Assembly (NCBI GenBank): GCA_009773755.1
Contig: WSZJ01000097.1
Location: forward strand, 1-64,000
From: Planctomycetota bacterium
GTDB lineage: Bacteria; Planctomycetota; MHYJ01; WSZJ01
Length of the DNA: 64,000 nucleotides
Reading direction: 5' to 3'
A model generated the notes under the pieces. That model was not told the origin of the DNA. It saw only the letters and a list, made by a program, of their open reading frames with translations, and ran no database searches. Position numbers and translations under genes: made by a program. Below, one piece after another: positions 33,901-43,212 of this stretch (the stretch's first letter is position 1; each line of letters begins with the position of its first letter).

Positions 33901-35130
33901 TCAGCGGCCCTCTTTCTCGACCGGCGGATCTCCCTCGGCGAACCGGTACCGTTCGCCGAGCCCGTCCTGGTAGATGTTCAGCCACGCCAGGGTTCCCGCG
34001 GCGCCGTGCGCCGAGAGCCCGAACTCGTACTCCAGGTCCGCCTGGATCTCGACCGACAGCGATGTCTCCTTCAGCGGGTCCACCGGAACCGTCTGCCATA
34101 GCGACTCCGCTTCCCCGCGCCGGCGCCGGCGGATCACCGGCCGGTACTCCTGGGCGCCGGGGACTGCGTCCCAGCGGAACGTCACCGGCGACCGGTGCCG
34201 GCAGACCTCGCGGGTGGCGACGTCCTTCGACGTATCGACGGGCTCGCGCAGGTACATGCGGCGAATGAGCGAGAGCTCGGCCACCGGCGGAACGGGGCCT
34301 GTGGCTGAGAATCTGCGGAAGTTGTGCCAGAACGGACCGCATGTGACGTACACGCCGTAGGCGCCCTCGGGCACGTTAAAGATCCGGAACTCCCCGGTGC
34401 CGTTGTCGTAGGAGACGCGAAAATCCCGTTCGACGAACCGTCCGGTGGACTCGTCGCGGAACGGCCCGAATCGCGCTTCGTCGTCCGTGAACACGGAGGC
34501 GGGCCGTCCGGCGTGCAGGAGACGGCCGCGCACCTCCGGGATGATCACCGGCGGGACCGCGGCCGGAGGCCCGAGCAGCTTCTCGATCGCCGCCGCCACG
34601 CCCCCCAGGCTGCCGCGGTAGGCTTCATCGCCGGATTCGCGGAGGAGGACCACGGACGGGTAGGTGGGCACCTTGAAGCGTTCCCGCCACTCGGTCATCG
34701 GGCCTCCCGGCATCTCGTGAAACACGCGCCACCCGACGCCGGCGTTGCGGAACATAGTCTCGAGGTCGGGCGTGCGCGGACCGCGGTACAGGCCGATCAC
34801 CTCGAGCCCTTTGGGGGCGTAGCCGCGCTGGAAGCGATTCAGGGGCGCGAGGTATTCCACGAACGAGACCTCCGGCCCGCAATTGAAGAACAGCACCGGG
34901 TGCCCGCGGAGTTTGGCCAGCGTTCCGGCAACGGGCGGAGCCTGCTCAAGGCGGAGAACGACGGGCGCGGGCAGCGCGCGCGCTCCATGCCCGTAGAGAC
35001 TGTGCGCCGGCGCCCCCAGGTACAAGCGGACGCAAATGCCGCCCGCGACGAGCACGGCCAGCATGAACGCGATTCCCGCAACACCGCCTGGAAGGCGCCG
35101 GGGACGACCGGCCGAGGGGACCTCGTGCAC
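33901..35130 (-). CDS. membrane-anchored thioredoxin-like protein without CxxC
   Basis: 409 residues, GTG start. One N-terminal anchor (GIAFMLAVLVAGGICVRLYL). Residues 75-185 follow the TlpA/redoxin plan: LRGHPVLFFNCGPEV, then APLNRFQRGYAPKGLEVIGL, and FKVPTYPSVVLLRESG with the cis-proline loop. The usual WCxxC is reduced to a single Cys (NCGPEV), so the domain is probably non-redox or uses one thiol. The rest is beta-rich: an Ig-like part and a fibronectin-like part (VTFRWDAVPGAQEYRPVIRR). Function unknown. Expected on the outside of the cytoplasmic membrane. Confidence 0.65.
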   Translation of the reverse strand: MHEVPSAGRPRRLPGGVAGIAFMLAVLVAGGICVRLYLGAPAHSLYGHGARALPAPVVLRLEQAPPVAGTLAKLRGHPVLFFNCGPEVSFVEYLAPLNRFQRGYAPKGLEVIGLYRGPRTPDLETMFRNAGVGWRVFHEMPGGPMTEWRERFKVPTYPSVVLLRESGDEAYRGSLGGVAAAIEKLLGPPAAVPPVIIPEVRGRLLHAGRPASVFTDDEARFGPFRDESTGRFVERDFRVSYDNGTGEFRIFNVPEGAYGVYVTCGPFWHNFRRFSATGPVPPVAELSLIRRMYLREPVDTSKDVATREVCRHRSPVTFRWDAVPGAQEYRPVIRRRRRGEAESLWQTVPVDPLKETSLSVEIQADLEYEFGLSAHGAAGTLAWLNIYQDGLGERYRFAEGDPPVEKEGR

Positions 35131-35162
35131 GCGGCCAGATTAGCAGCCGGACGGCGGAGAAC

Positions 35163-36530
35163 CTACCGCGCCACGCTCTCGGCCACGCAGGCCGTGCCGT
35201 GCAGGTCGTACCCCTCGGCGCGCGTCACTTTCGCCGTGACGATCTCGCCGATCGCCAGGTCCTTCCCTGTCAGGTAGATCACGCCGTCGATGTCCGGCGC
35301 GTCCCCCGCAGTTCTCCCGACCGTGCGCCGCCCCTGGCGCGACTCGACGAGCACCTCGATTTCCTTCCCCAGCCACTTCTTCTGCCGCTCGAAGGCGACG
35401 GCCTGCTGCGCGCGCATGAGGCGGTCGAAGCGCTTCTCTTTGACGTCCTCGGCGATCTGGTTCTCGTAGCGCCCGGCCGGCGTTCCCTTCTCCGGCGAGT
35501 ACTTGAATGCCCCCGCGCGGTCAAACTTCGCCTCTTTCACGAACGCAAGCAGCTCCTCGAAGTCCTCGTCGGTCTCGCCGGGGAACCCGACGATGAACGT
35601 CGTGCGCAGTACGAGCCCGGGAACACGCTCGCGGAGGCGGCGGATGAGGTCGAGCGTCTCGGCCTTCGTGATATTTCGCTTCATCGCCTTCAGCATCGGG
35701 TCTGAGATGTGCTGAAGCGGCATGTCGACGTAGCGGACGACGTTGGGCGTGTGGGCGAGGGCGTCGATCATCTCGTCGGTGAAGTACGACGGGTACGCGT
35801 ACATGAGGCGGACCCATCGGACGCCGGGGACGGCCGCGACTTCGCGGAGGAGCCGAGGGAGCTCGAAGCTGTCGTAGAGGTCCTTGCCGTAGCTCGTCGT
35901 GTCCTGCGCGATCAGGTTGATTTCCTTCGCGCCGTCCGAAGCGAGCTCTCGGACTTCCTGGACGACCATTTCGACGGGCTTCGACCGGTGCCGCCCGCGG
36001 ATCTTCGGGATGATGCAGAAGGTGCAGACGTTGTCGCACCCTTCGCTGATCTTGACGTACGCCGTGTGCCGCGGCGTGAGGCGCAGCCGCCCGACGTCCG
36101 CCTGGCATTCGCGGTCGTTGCGCTCGACCTGGTACTTCGCGGGCGCCTTCTTCCGCTTCGATTTGACGCGCTGCGTCAACTCCTCGCAGAGCTGCGCGAT
36201 CTTTTCCTCGCCCATGATCCCGAGAAACGCGTCCACGTCCGGCAGCAGCGCGACCAGCGCGTCCTTGTCCCGCTGCGCCAGGCACCCAGCGACGACCACC
36301 CCAGACGCCGAGCCCTTCCTCTTGTGCTCGCACGCCTCCCGGATCACCCCGATCGACTCCTGCCGCGACGCTTCCAGGAATCCGCAGGTATTCACCACGA
36401 TAATGTCTGCGTCCTCCGCCTTCTCGCAGATCGCGAAGTCGTCAAGAACGAGCCGGCCGAGGAGCACCTCGCTGTCGACCAGGTTTTTCGGGCAGCCGAG
36501 GCTGATGAAGTGGACGGTGCCGGTTGGCAT
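35163..36530 (-). CDS. rimO: ribosomal protein S12 methylthiotransferase
   Basis: 455 residues. The UPF0004 domain has ISLGCPKNLVDSEVLLG, VVNTCGFLEASRQESIGVI and VVAGCLAQR, giving three Cys for the auxiliary cluster. The radical-SAM domain has KISEGCDNVCTFCIIPKIRG (CxxxCxxC), then VRYVDMPLQHISDPMLKAMK and TFIVGFPGETDEDFEELL. A C-terminal TRAM-like part follows (IDGVIYLTGKDLAIGEIVTA). The LGCPKN motif and the PLQH loop favour RimO over MiaB. It methylthiolates an Asp of ribosomal protein S12. The ATG at 36530 lacks a clear Shine-Dalgarno site. Confidence 0.93.
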   Translation of the reverse strand: MPTGTVHFISLGCPKNLVDSEVLLGRLVLDDFAICEKAEDADIIVVNTCGFLEASRQESIGVIREACEHKRKGSASGVVVAGCLAQRDKDALVALLPDVDAFLGIMGEEKIAQLCEELTQRVKSKRKKAPAKYQVERNDRECQADVGRLRLTPRHTAYVKISEGCDNVCTFCIIPKIRGRHRSKPVEMVVQEVRELASDGAKEINLIAQDTTSYGKDLYDSFELPRLLREVAAVPGVRWVRLMYAYPSYFTDEMIDALAHTPNVVRYVDMPLQHISDPMLKAMKRNITKAETLDLIRRLRERVPGLVLRTTFIVGFPGETDEDFEELLAFVKEAKFDRAGAFKYSPEKGTPAGRYENQIAEDVKEKRFDRLMRAQQAVAFERQKKWLGKEIEVLVESRQGRRTVGRTAGDAPDIDGVIYLTGKDLAIGEIVTAKVTRAEGYDLHGTACVAESVAR

Positions 36531-36708
36531 GGGGGGGAAGAGCTTACGCCGGTGAGGGGGCCGTCGCAAGGCCGAAGGCGGAATCGGCTGAGTGAACAGA
36601 AAGGCAAAGGCCCTGCCTCAGAGGGCCTGGCGCGGCACGGCCGCAACCAAGGGCATGCGGATGCCGCGCCATCGGGAGAAGGCATGCTGCAGAGACCGAC
36701 CCGCACTT

Positions 36709-36776
36709 AACGGCAACCACAGAGGACACAGAGAAAATAGACTTTGCTGTTCTCTGTGTCCTCTGTGGTTGCCGTT
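36709..36776. repeat. perfect 27-bp hairpin of CACAGAGG quasi-repeats
   Basis: Arms 36709-36735 and 36750-36776 are perfectly complementary and consist of ACCACAGAGGACACAGAG-type words with a 14-nt loop. It lies in the 340-bp gap between rimO and the S51 peptidase gene (36531-36870). The same word occurs in the larger inverted repeat at 55630-56065. Both flanking genes are transcribed on the minus strand, so this is the space upstream of rimO. Nothing else was recognised in the gap. Confidence 0.85.
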
Positions 36777-36870
36777 GAATTCGGACCGATAGCCGTTGCA
36801 TATCATTTCCCGAAAATGCGGCGACCGCGCGTGTCTGGTTGCGGCTCGGCCGCGCTGAGTGCTCTGTGGC

Positions 36871-37560
36871 TCAGGCTGTTGCGCTCGGCGGCAAAGACGT
36901 CTCCACGACGCGCCCCGAGACCCGCGCGACGCGATACCCCTTCGCGCCGGGACGCGACTTCACCACGTCGAACAGCTTCGTACCGACGAAATGCAGCGCC
37001 GCCCCGTCGTCCGCCGCATACCCGCCCGGGAACCCCGCCCTCACGAATCGGTGGTATGCCGGCCGCCGCTTCTTGTCGCCGTCATAGTGCGGGCAGGCGC
37101 TTCCCGGCAGCAGCCCCAGCCCGTCGCGCAGCGGCGCAAGCGGCCCGAACGAGTCCGTCACCCCCGCCTCGAACCAGCAGATCATCCCGGCGGAAATTCC
37201 GGAGAGGACGACGCCGCGGCGCCAGGCTTCACCCAGGAAACGGTCGACGCCGTGCACGCGCCAGATCGCAAGCATGTTCGCGGTGTTGCCGCCCCCGACG
37301 AAGATCGCGTGCTGCATGAGCAGGAAACGGCGGATGTCCGTGCGCGGCGTGCCGAACAGCTTCAGGTGCGAAGCGCGCGCCTTGCGCTTGAATGCCTTGT
37401 GAAAGCGCTCGATGTACCCGTCGGCGTCGCCGCTGGCGGTGCCCAGGAAGCAGATCCTCGGGCGCTTCCGGCCCGTGCATTTCAGGATGTAATCGTCGAG
37501 CCTCGGGTTGTCCGGCTCCATGCTGAAGCCGCCGCCGCCCAGCACGATGATCTGTTTCAT
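36871..37560 (-). CDS. peptidase S51 (dipeptidase E-like)
   Basis: 229 residues. MKQIIVLGGGGFSMEPDNPR, KRPRICFLGTASGDADGYIE, AIFVGGGNTANMLAIWRVHG and GVVLSGISAGMICWFEAG (nucleophile Ser in GISAGM) are the S51 motifs, and the class I amidotransferase-like fold is clear. Relatives hydrolyse aspartyl dipeptides (PepE) or cyanophycin. HYDGDKKRRPAYHR and the later GAALHFVGTKLF are consistent with the general family. The start at 37560 is divergent from the MmcQ-like gene with only a 26-bp gap. Confidence 0.85.
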   Translation of the reverse strand: MKQIIVLGGGGFSMEPDNPRLDDYILKCTGRKRPRICFLGTASGDADGYIERFHKAFKRKARASHLKLFGTPRTDIRRFLLMQHAIFVGGGNTANMLAIWRVHGVDRFLGEAWRRGVVLSGISAGMICWFEAGVTDSFGPLAPLRDGLGLLPGSACPHYDGDKKRRPAYHRFVRAGFPGGYAADDGAALHFVGTKLFDVVKSRPGAKGYRVARVSGRVVETSLPPSATA

Positions 37561-37586
37561 TCCGGCTGCCAGTGTACATTTGCGCT

Positions 37587-37931
37587 GTGATCACCGAAGC
37601 GATGGTACGCAGGCTCGCGCTTGCCTTTCCCGAAGCCGTCGAATCGTCGCACTTCGACGTCGCCGACTTCCGGGTCCGGAAGAAGATTTTCGCGACCATC
37701 CACCCGACGGGGAAATCGGGGGCGCTTCTCAGGCTCGGCGCCGACCAGACCTCAACGCTGGCCGACAGCGACCCCGACACGTTCAAGAGCGCCGGAGGTG
37801 GCGTCGCGCTGATCGTCCAGTTTGCGCGGGTCGGTAAGGCACATTACGCGCATCTCATCGAGCAGGCCTGGCGGGCGATCGCGCCGAAAAAGGCGCTGGC
37901 GGCGCGGGATGCGAGACGCGGGAAGACCTGA
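37587..37931 (+). CDS. MmcQ/YjbR family DNA-binding-fold protein
   Basis: About 114 residues. MVRRLALAFPEAVESSHFDV, ADFRVRKKIFATIHPTGKSG and AHYAHLIEQAWRAIAPKKAL match the MmcQ/YjbR (CyaY-like fold) family. GTG at 37587 gives the usual length; GTG at 37572 and ATG at 37602 are alternatives. No clear ribosome-binding site. The family has a DNA-binding-like fold, but its role is unknown. Confidence 0.75.
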   Translation: MITEAMVRRLALAFPEAVESSHFDVADFRVRKKIFATIHPTGKSGALLRLGADQTSTLADSDPDTFKSAGGGVALIVQFARVGKAHYAHLIEQAWRAIAPKKALAARDARRGKT

Positions 37932-37965
37932 ATCCCGTTTCTCGCTTAAGCTGTACAGGTTGACC

Positions 37966-39597
37966 ATGCGCAACGCCCTCCTCGCCGCCTGCCTCGTTTC
38001 CGCGCCGCTCGCCGTCCTCGCCGACGACGAGGAAGTCCTCCCCTGCGACTCGACCGACGGATTCCAGACGGCCATGCCCGATGGCGGGAAGCCTGCGGAC
38101 GCGGAACTCAAGGCCGTGGGCGGGCATCTCGTGCTGACCTACGAACGGTCGAAGATGGCGCCGCTGGCGAACTACACCCTGCTTGCGGAATTGAAGGAGC
38201 TGCACATCAAGATCCGCTCCGCCGAAACCGCGACCTTCGTGGTCGTGGTGAAGGACCGCGACGGCGCGACCTGGAATCAGCCTTTCCGGCTCGAAGGAGG
38301 CGCCTGGACGGACGTTGCGCTGGCGGTGCAACAGTTCCGGCTGAACGCGGATTCCACCCTGAAAAAACCGGCAATCGAGGCTGCGCGTCTGGGAACCGGC
38401 TGGATCATTCTGGACGCCGCGGCGATCGTGGGGAACGCGACGGGCCGCAACGAAGTGCGCGTCGATCAGGTCCGGATCGTGCGCGAGCCCATCGACGAGA
38501 CCGTCGGCGAATGGGTTGTCGAGAACGAGACTCTCGTCGTGAAGAGCCGGAAGCACACGGGACGCCTCGTCGTGAAAAAGGGAGGAAAGCTCACGGTGAC
38601 CGCGCCGAGGTTCGTGCTCGGCGGCGAACTCAGCCTCGAAGGCGGCGCCGTCGAATTCCGCGGGGGCGTCGTCGACATCCTCCAGCGCTTCCAGCACGAA
38701 CGCGACGTCCGCCTCACGGGCGAAGCGCGCCTTGCCTTCCGCGACGCGCTCGTCTTCACGCACTTCCCTGCCGGTCTGAAACTCGACGGCGCGCAGACGG
38801 TCGAAATGACCGGCGTCGAGTGCGTCGGCGGCTTCACGGGGGACGTGCCGCCGAAGTCGAAGATCCTGCTTTCGAAAACGAAAAGCCCCGGGGAGTTCGT
38901 GATCGCGCCAGGGGGGACCATCGAAGTCGCCGACTGCGAAAACGTCATCCTGTGGCACACCTTCGGCGCGAACCTCAAGGGGGCCATCCGTTTTCCCGGT
39001 CCGGACGTCGGCGACAAATGGACGAGCGGAAACGGGCTCAACGTCACGGTCGAGCGAAGCCGCGGCATCAAATGGACGCTCCTGTCGCTCCCCGAATCCG
39101 CCGGCTCGGTCGAGAACTGCAACCCGATGGCCGCCGGCCTCCTCTTCGGCCACAGGACCGGACTCACGATCGACGATCTCCAGAACGGCCGCGCGATGAC
39201 CGAGTGGCGCGTCCCTTCGCCGGACCGCGCGCTCGTCTTCCGCAACGCCACCGTCGCGGCGTGGAACATCTACGCTTCCGACGACGCGGTCGTCCGCCTG
39301 CGCAAATCGACGATCGGCGAAGCGATGACGTTCGGGAAGGGTCGCATCGAACTCGAGGACTCGACGGTCGACGGCAAGGGCGGCTACGTCGGCGCGCACG
39401 ACGACAGCATCATCCGACTCGTGAGGTGCAAGGTCACCTGTCTCGTCGTGGCAAAGCGCCGGGCGCGGATCGAGCTCCTGGAATGCGATGTGAAAGGAGA
39501 CGTGCGCGCGGTCGAGGCGGGGCGCATCAAGCTGAGCAGGACGACCGTCTCCGGCAAGGTCGAGGCAGACGCCGGAGCCGCAATCGAGCGCGATTGA
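37966..39597 (+). CDS. exported beta-helix-like protein
   Basis: 543 residues starting with a signal peptide (MRNALLAACLVSAPLAVLAD). Residues 60-170 form a galactose-binding-like beta sandwich (YTLLAELKELHIKIRSAETA). From about 190 onward there are short repeating strands separated by polar turns (RLVVKKGGKLTVTAPRFVLG, EVADCENVILWHTFG, RIELEDSTVDGKGG, DVRAVEAGRIKLSRT), the pattern of a right-handed parallel beta-helix. No catalytic set of a pectate lyase was recognised. Possibly a surface or carbohydrate-binding protein. It converges on the gene for the YiiX-like membrane protein. Confidence 0.65.
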   Translation: MRNALLAACLVSAPLAVLADDEEVLPCDSTDGFQTAMPDGGKPADAELKAVGGHLVLTYERSKMAPLANYTLLAELKELHIKIRSAETATFVVVVKDRDGATWNQPFRLEGGAWTDVALAVQQFRLNADSTLKKPAIEAARLGTGWIILDAAAIVGNATGRNEVRVDQVRIVREPIDETVGEWVVENETLVVKSRKHTGRLVVKKGGKLTVTAPRFVLGGELSLEGGAVEFRGGVVDILQRFQHERDVRLTGEARLAFRDALVFTHFPAGLKLDGAQTVEMTGVECVGGFTGDVPPKSKILLSKTKSPGEFVIAPGGTIEVADCENVILWHTFGANLKGAIRFPGPDVGDKWTSGNGLNVTVERSRGIKWTLLSLPESAGSVENCNPMAAGLLFGHRTGLTIDDLQNGRAMTEWRVPSPDRALVFRNATVAAWNIYASDDAVVRLRKSTIGEAMTFGKGRIELEDSTVDGKGGYVGAHDDSIIRLVRCKVTCLVVAKRRARIELLECDVKGDVRAVEAGRIKLSRTTVSGKVEADAGAAIERD

Positions 39598-39648
39598 CCC
39601 GCAGTGTCGTTAGCTCGCAACCCGCAACTCGCAACTCGCCGTTTGCAA

Positions 39649-41742
39649 CTACTCGTGAAACTCGCGAGGCCGGTCTACCGACTTGCAGAACTCCTCTTCC
39701 CCCGCGAAAACCGCTTCCCCCTCCGACGGCCGGCCGTCGAGGAAGCCGACGAAGTCGAGCTGCTGTGAAGCGGTGCCGCGCTCCGTGCGGAACTTGCGGG
39801 CGATTTCGACGGCGGGGAGCGTGTCGCGGCCCATGACGTGGGCGAGTTCGAAGTGGACGAGGCCTTCGTAGGAGCGGTAGACGAGCTCGGTGCAGACGAG
39901 CTTGTCGGTGGTCTTGAAGTCGAACTCGTAGTCGTAGGGTTTTCCCTCGTTCGCGAAGCCGCGCGCGATCGCTTCGACTTTCTGCTTCACGGAAACGCGC
40001 GGCCGCAGGACGGCCACGAAGTCGGCGTGCACGGAGTGCTCGAGAGAATTGAAGATGACGCCGTCGCTGACGGCCTCGATGACGGCGTGGCGGTGGCCGT
40101 CGTGGCAGGGTTTGCGCCAGCGTTCGAGCTTCGCCCTGACGTCCGGGGCGTCGAGGAGGCCCATCGCCTTCATCTCTTCCTCGCTGCCGACGTAGAGGAC
40201 GGCGTGCGGCCAGAACCCGGGGAGGAACGCATTCGAGAGGAAGAAGTTCCGGCGCTCGAGGATGATGTCGCCGGGCTGCATCTTCAGGCGGAGCTCCGAA
40301 ATCTGCGATTCGCGGATGAGCGGCCGGCGCGCGACGACGCGCGTGTCGCCGATCCACTCCGAGAGCTGCGACTGCACGGCGTACACGGGCGAGTATGCGT
40401 CGCTCTTCACCTTTGAGAGCACGCGGTTCAGCCAGTTCCGGTGAGTGTGCACGTCCAGCGCCCGCGTCGCGGCAATTCCGCGCGCGATCCGCTTTTCAAT
40501 CCAGTCCAGCTCCTCGGGCGGAAAAACCTGCTCCTCGCGCCAGAGCGGCCGGCGCTCTTCGAAGTACGCCGCCATTTCCTCGAAGCGCTCCGCGTTCGAG
40601 CCCGCGCCGATCCCCGACGCAATCCTGTCGAACATTCCCGCGCTGATCCCCCACCGCGGGTCGGGCTCGTTGAGCTTCTTGCGGGCTTCCTTCCAGTCCT
40701 GGAACGTCACGACGAGCCGGCCGGAAGATTCGAACAGCACGGTCGCGGCCGTGTAGGCGACCAGGAAGCACCGCGCCTTGAGCGCCGGATCCCGCACCGC
40801 TTCGAAGCCCGCGTACATCGCGACCTGCCGGAGAAGCGCCGATCGGTAGGTGAGAAACGTCATGTACTCCTTGCGGAGCGCGTCGTCCTCCGGCGCGGTC
40901 ATGTACTCGCGCTTCTCCCCTCTCATCGCACCTTCCAGCTGCGCGCGGAGGCCGGGGAAGCGCGCCACCAGCTCGTCCATTCCGGCGGACACGGTTTTCA
41001 GCCGCGCGGCGTCGGCGCGAACCGAGGACTCGATTTCTTCGGTCGACATCCCGGCGAGCGCGGAGGGGAACGCTTCGAACAGTGTGTCGCCGCTTCCCGT
41101 GATCCGCCCGATGTAGATTCCGGCGACGAGGAGGACGGCCTGGGAGAAGCCGAACGCGGACCAGCGGAGCCACATCGGTATCGGGGACGGCTCCCCTGCG
41201 TGGAGTTTGCGGTAGCGGTAGAAGACGATGAGCGAGGTAACGGCGGCCGTCCCGCCCGGCACGGCCATGATCGCCATGTACCACACCGGCGGGTCGGCCA
41301 TCATGTCGCGGCGGAGCACGAGCAGGATCCAGGTGATCCCGTGAAGGCAGATGGACGTCGCGGTGATGTACCCGAAGCGCGACCGCCAGTTGGCGCCGTA
41401 AATCCGCAGGAGCCGCAGGTGGGCCGCGACGAGCGAAGGCACCGCGGCCCCCCACCAGATCCGCCAGAGGTCCGCCCGTTGCTTCGCATCCGTCCAGACG
41501 AGGAGGTAGAACGCGACCTGGGAGGCCGCGAGGAGGGCGATCGCGGCGGCGCCGAAGCCGTGGCGGGTCGGCGGCGGGCGGAGGTAGACGGAGGTGAGCG
41601 CGAAACCGATGGAGAGCCCGGCGGCGGTGACGAGCCACTGCCAGAGAACCGGAGGGATCGATCGGCCGAAAACTCCGAAGCCGAAAATGACGGCGGCGGT
41701 GACGGCGAAGACGGCGGCGAGGCGGGTACAGATGCGATGCAT
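39649..41742 (-). CDS. membrane protein with YiiX/permuted-papain hydrolase tail
   Basis: 697 residues. Seven or so transmembrane spans at the N-terminus (HRICTRLAAVFAVTAAVIFG to IPMWLRWSAFGFSQAVLLVA), then a long helical soluble part. The C-terminal 200 residues carry LKMQPGDIILERRNFFLSNA, PGFWPHAVLYVG (His), GKPYDYEFDFKTTDKLVCTE (Cys) and LVYRSYEGLV. This is the YiiX/NlpC-P60-like circularly permuted papain fold, with Cys and His in the expected order. Such enzymes cleave amide bonds in peptidoglycan or lipids. The fused membrane domain is not recognised. ATG at 41742. Confidence 0.75.
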   Translation of the reverse strand: MHRICTRLAAVFAVTAAVIFGFGVFGRSIPPVLWQWLVTAAGLSIGFALTSVYLRPPPTRHGFGAAAIALLAASQVAFYLLVWTDAKQRADLWRIWWGAAVPSLVAAHLRLLRIYGANWRSRFGYITATSICLHGITWILLVLRRDMMADPPVWYMAIMAVPGGTAAVTSLIVFYRYRKLHAGEPSPIPMWLRWSAFGFSQAVLLVAGIYIGRITGSGDTLFEAFPSALAGMSTEEIESSVRADAARLKTVSAGMDELVARFPGLRAQLEGAMRGEKREYMTAPEDDALRKEYMTFLTYRSALLRQVAMYAGFEAVRDPALKARCFLVAYTAATVLFESSGRLVVTFQDWKEARKKLNEPDPRWGISAGMFDRIASGIGAGSNAERFEEMAAYFEERRPLWREEQVFPPEELDWIEKRIARGIAATRALDVHTHRNWLNRVLSKVKSDAYSPVYAVQSQLSEWIGDTRVVARRPLIRESQISELRLKMQPGDIILERRNFFLSNAFLPGFWPHAVLYVGSEEEMKAMGLLDAPDVRAKLERWRKPCHDGHRHAVIEAVSDGVIFNSLEHSVHADFVAVLRPRVSVKQKVEAIARGFANEGKPYDYEFDFKTTDKLVCTELVYRSYEGLVHFELAHVMGRDTLPAVEIARKFRTERGTASQQLDFVGFLDGRPSEGEAVFAGEEEFCKSVDRPREFHE

Positions 41743-41797
41743 GGGCCCGACGATATCAGGAATAGCCGCGGGGGAAGTCCTGCGGGAAACTGCAACT

Positions 41798-41926
41798 CTC
41801 AACTTTCAACTTCCAAGCAAACGAAGAACTTCAACTGTCAACTTCAAGGATCCCCGACGCCCAGGTCCTTGAAGTTGTCGTCTTGTAGTTCTCCCGTTGC
41901 TTGGAACTTGAAAGTTGAAGTTTTCC
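41798..41926. repeat. long intergenic hairpin of CAACTTTCAACTT words
   Basis: Two arms of about 55 nt (41798-41851 and 41873-41926) are complementary with scattered mismatches. They are made of AACTTTCAACTTCCAA-type words, a low-GC composition unlike the neighbouring genes. It lies between two minus-strand genes: the YiiX-tailed protein downstream and the aminotransferase upstream. This is the third sequence type of long quasi-repeat hairpin in the window. Confidence 0.8.
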
Positions 41927-41945
41927 GTTTTCCGGCGCAGGGGCT

Positions 41946-43144
41946 CTATCGCTTTCCAACGACGCGCTTCCCGCCGACGCCTGGAGTCTTCCCGCGGCTT
42001 CCCAGCAGCTCCTCAAGCCGGTCGAGCCCCATCTCCACATTCTCTTTCGGCGGTCCGAACGAGAATCGCATCCACTTCTTGTACGGCGACGGATTCCGCC
42101 GGTACTTCCCCGGATTCACGTCGAAAAACTCCCCCGGCACCGTCATCACCTTCCGCTCCAGCGCCTTCCTGAAAAACGTCATCGCGTCGTCGAACGGCGC
42201 CGCCAGCCGGTCGAGCGTTTTTCGCAGAACACTTTCCGAAGCGCCGTCGTCTCCTGGTCGGCGCGTTTCGGCTCGAGCGCGGCGAGCGCGGCGCGTTGCG
42301 CGATGCGCGAAGGGCCGCCGTCGATGGCGCTGGCGGTGCGCGCCATGGATTCGACCATCGCGGGCGGCCCGGCGACCCAGCCGACGCGCCAGCCGGGGTA
42401 GCGGAAGGATTTTGTCAGGCCGTCGAAGATCAGCACGGGGTCGCGGTCGGGATCCTCGACATGCGCAGCCGCGCTCACCGGCCCCGCGCCGGGCTTGCCG
42501 TCGGCGGTGTAGATGAAATGCGAGTAGAACTCGTCCATCAGCAGCGTCACCCGCCGCTCGCGCGCGAGCGCGACCATCCGCGACAGCTCGTCTCCCTGGA
42601 TCACGTTCCCCGTCGGGTTGCACGGATTCGAGATCACCACCGCGCCCAGATCCCGGTCCGCCACTTCCCTCTCGAGCTGCGCCGCCGTCAGCACAAACCC
42701 GTCCGCCTCGCGCGTCCGGATCGGAATCGGCCCCAGCCGCGCGAGGTGCATGTTGAACATGTCCTCATACGCCGTGTAGTCCGGCAGCTGATACCCGACC
42801 GTCACGCTCCCGAGCGCCGCCATTGCCCGCGTCAGCGCCAGCCGCCCGCCCTGCGCGATCGAAATGTTCTTCGCGGCGTACGGCTTCTTCCCCTTGCGGT
42901 ACAACCGGTTCACGTGCGCCGCCACCGCTTCGCGCAATTCCGGCGTCCCCTCCAGCGGCCCATACGCATGATCCGCCGGCTCCAGGTGCACGTCGCAAAT
43001 CCGCTTCGGCGCCCCCGCCATCTCCCCGATCTCCGGGCGGAAACCGAGCTTCACCGCTTCGGCCACGACGTAGATCACGCCCATGTAAGGGACGTTGCGA
43101 AGCGCGGCAAGGTCGGAATTCGGGTCGGGAAGCGCGTCGGCCAT
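41946..43144 (-). pseudogene. class I/II aminotransferase, broken by a frameshift
   Basis: The 5' frame (43144 to about 42218) is a fold-type I PLP enzyme: YGPLEGTPELREAVAAHVNR, VVISNPCNPTGNVIQGDELS, LLMDEFYSHFIYT, the PLP lysine in FDGLTKSFRYPGWRVGW, and ALAALEPKRADQETTALRKV. It then leaves the coding frame and stops at 42179. The -1 frame continues with KTLDRLAAPFDDAMTFFRKA and the C-terminal substrate Arg segment KKWMRFSFGPPKENVEMGLD, stopping at 41946. The junction is a run of five A (minus strand; 42218-42222); a sixth A would join the frames as VFCEKTLDRLAAP. A single-base assembly error is the first suspect. If real, the enzyme is inactivated or made by slippage. Confidence 0.75.
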
Positions 43145-43212
43145 GGAGGGCTCCGGGAACTCGAGAAGGGCGGTGAGCTTCGGCGGCGGGAGGGGCCGGG
43201 TCAAGCTTCGGA

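Noticed and set aside
10835-36810. A shared 15-nt word (TTGCATATCATTTCC) at 10835-10849 and 36796-36810
   Set aside because: One match of this length is borderline by chance in a window this size. Only the first copy lies directly upstream of a gene on the same strand, so a shared promoter is not supported.
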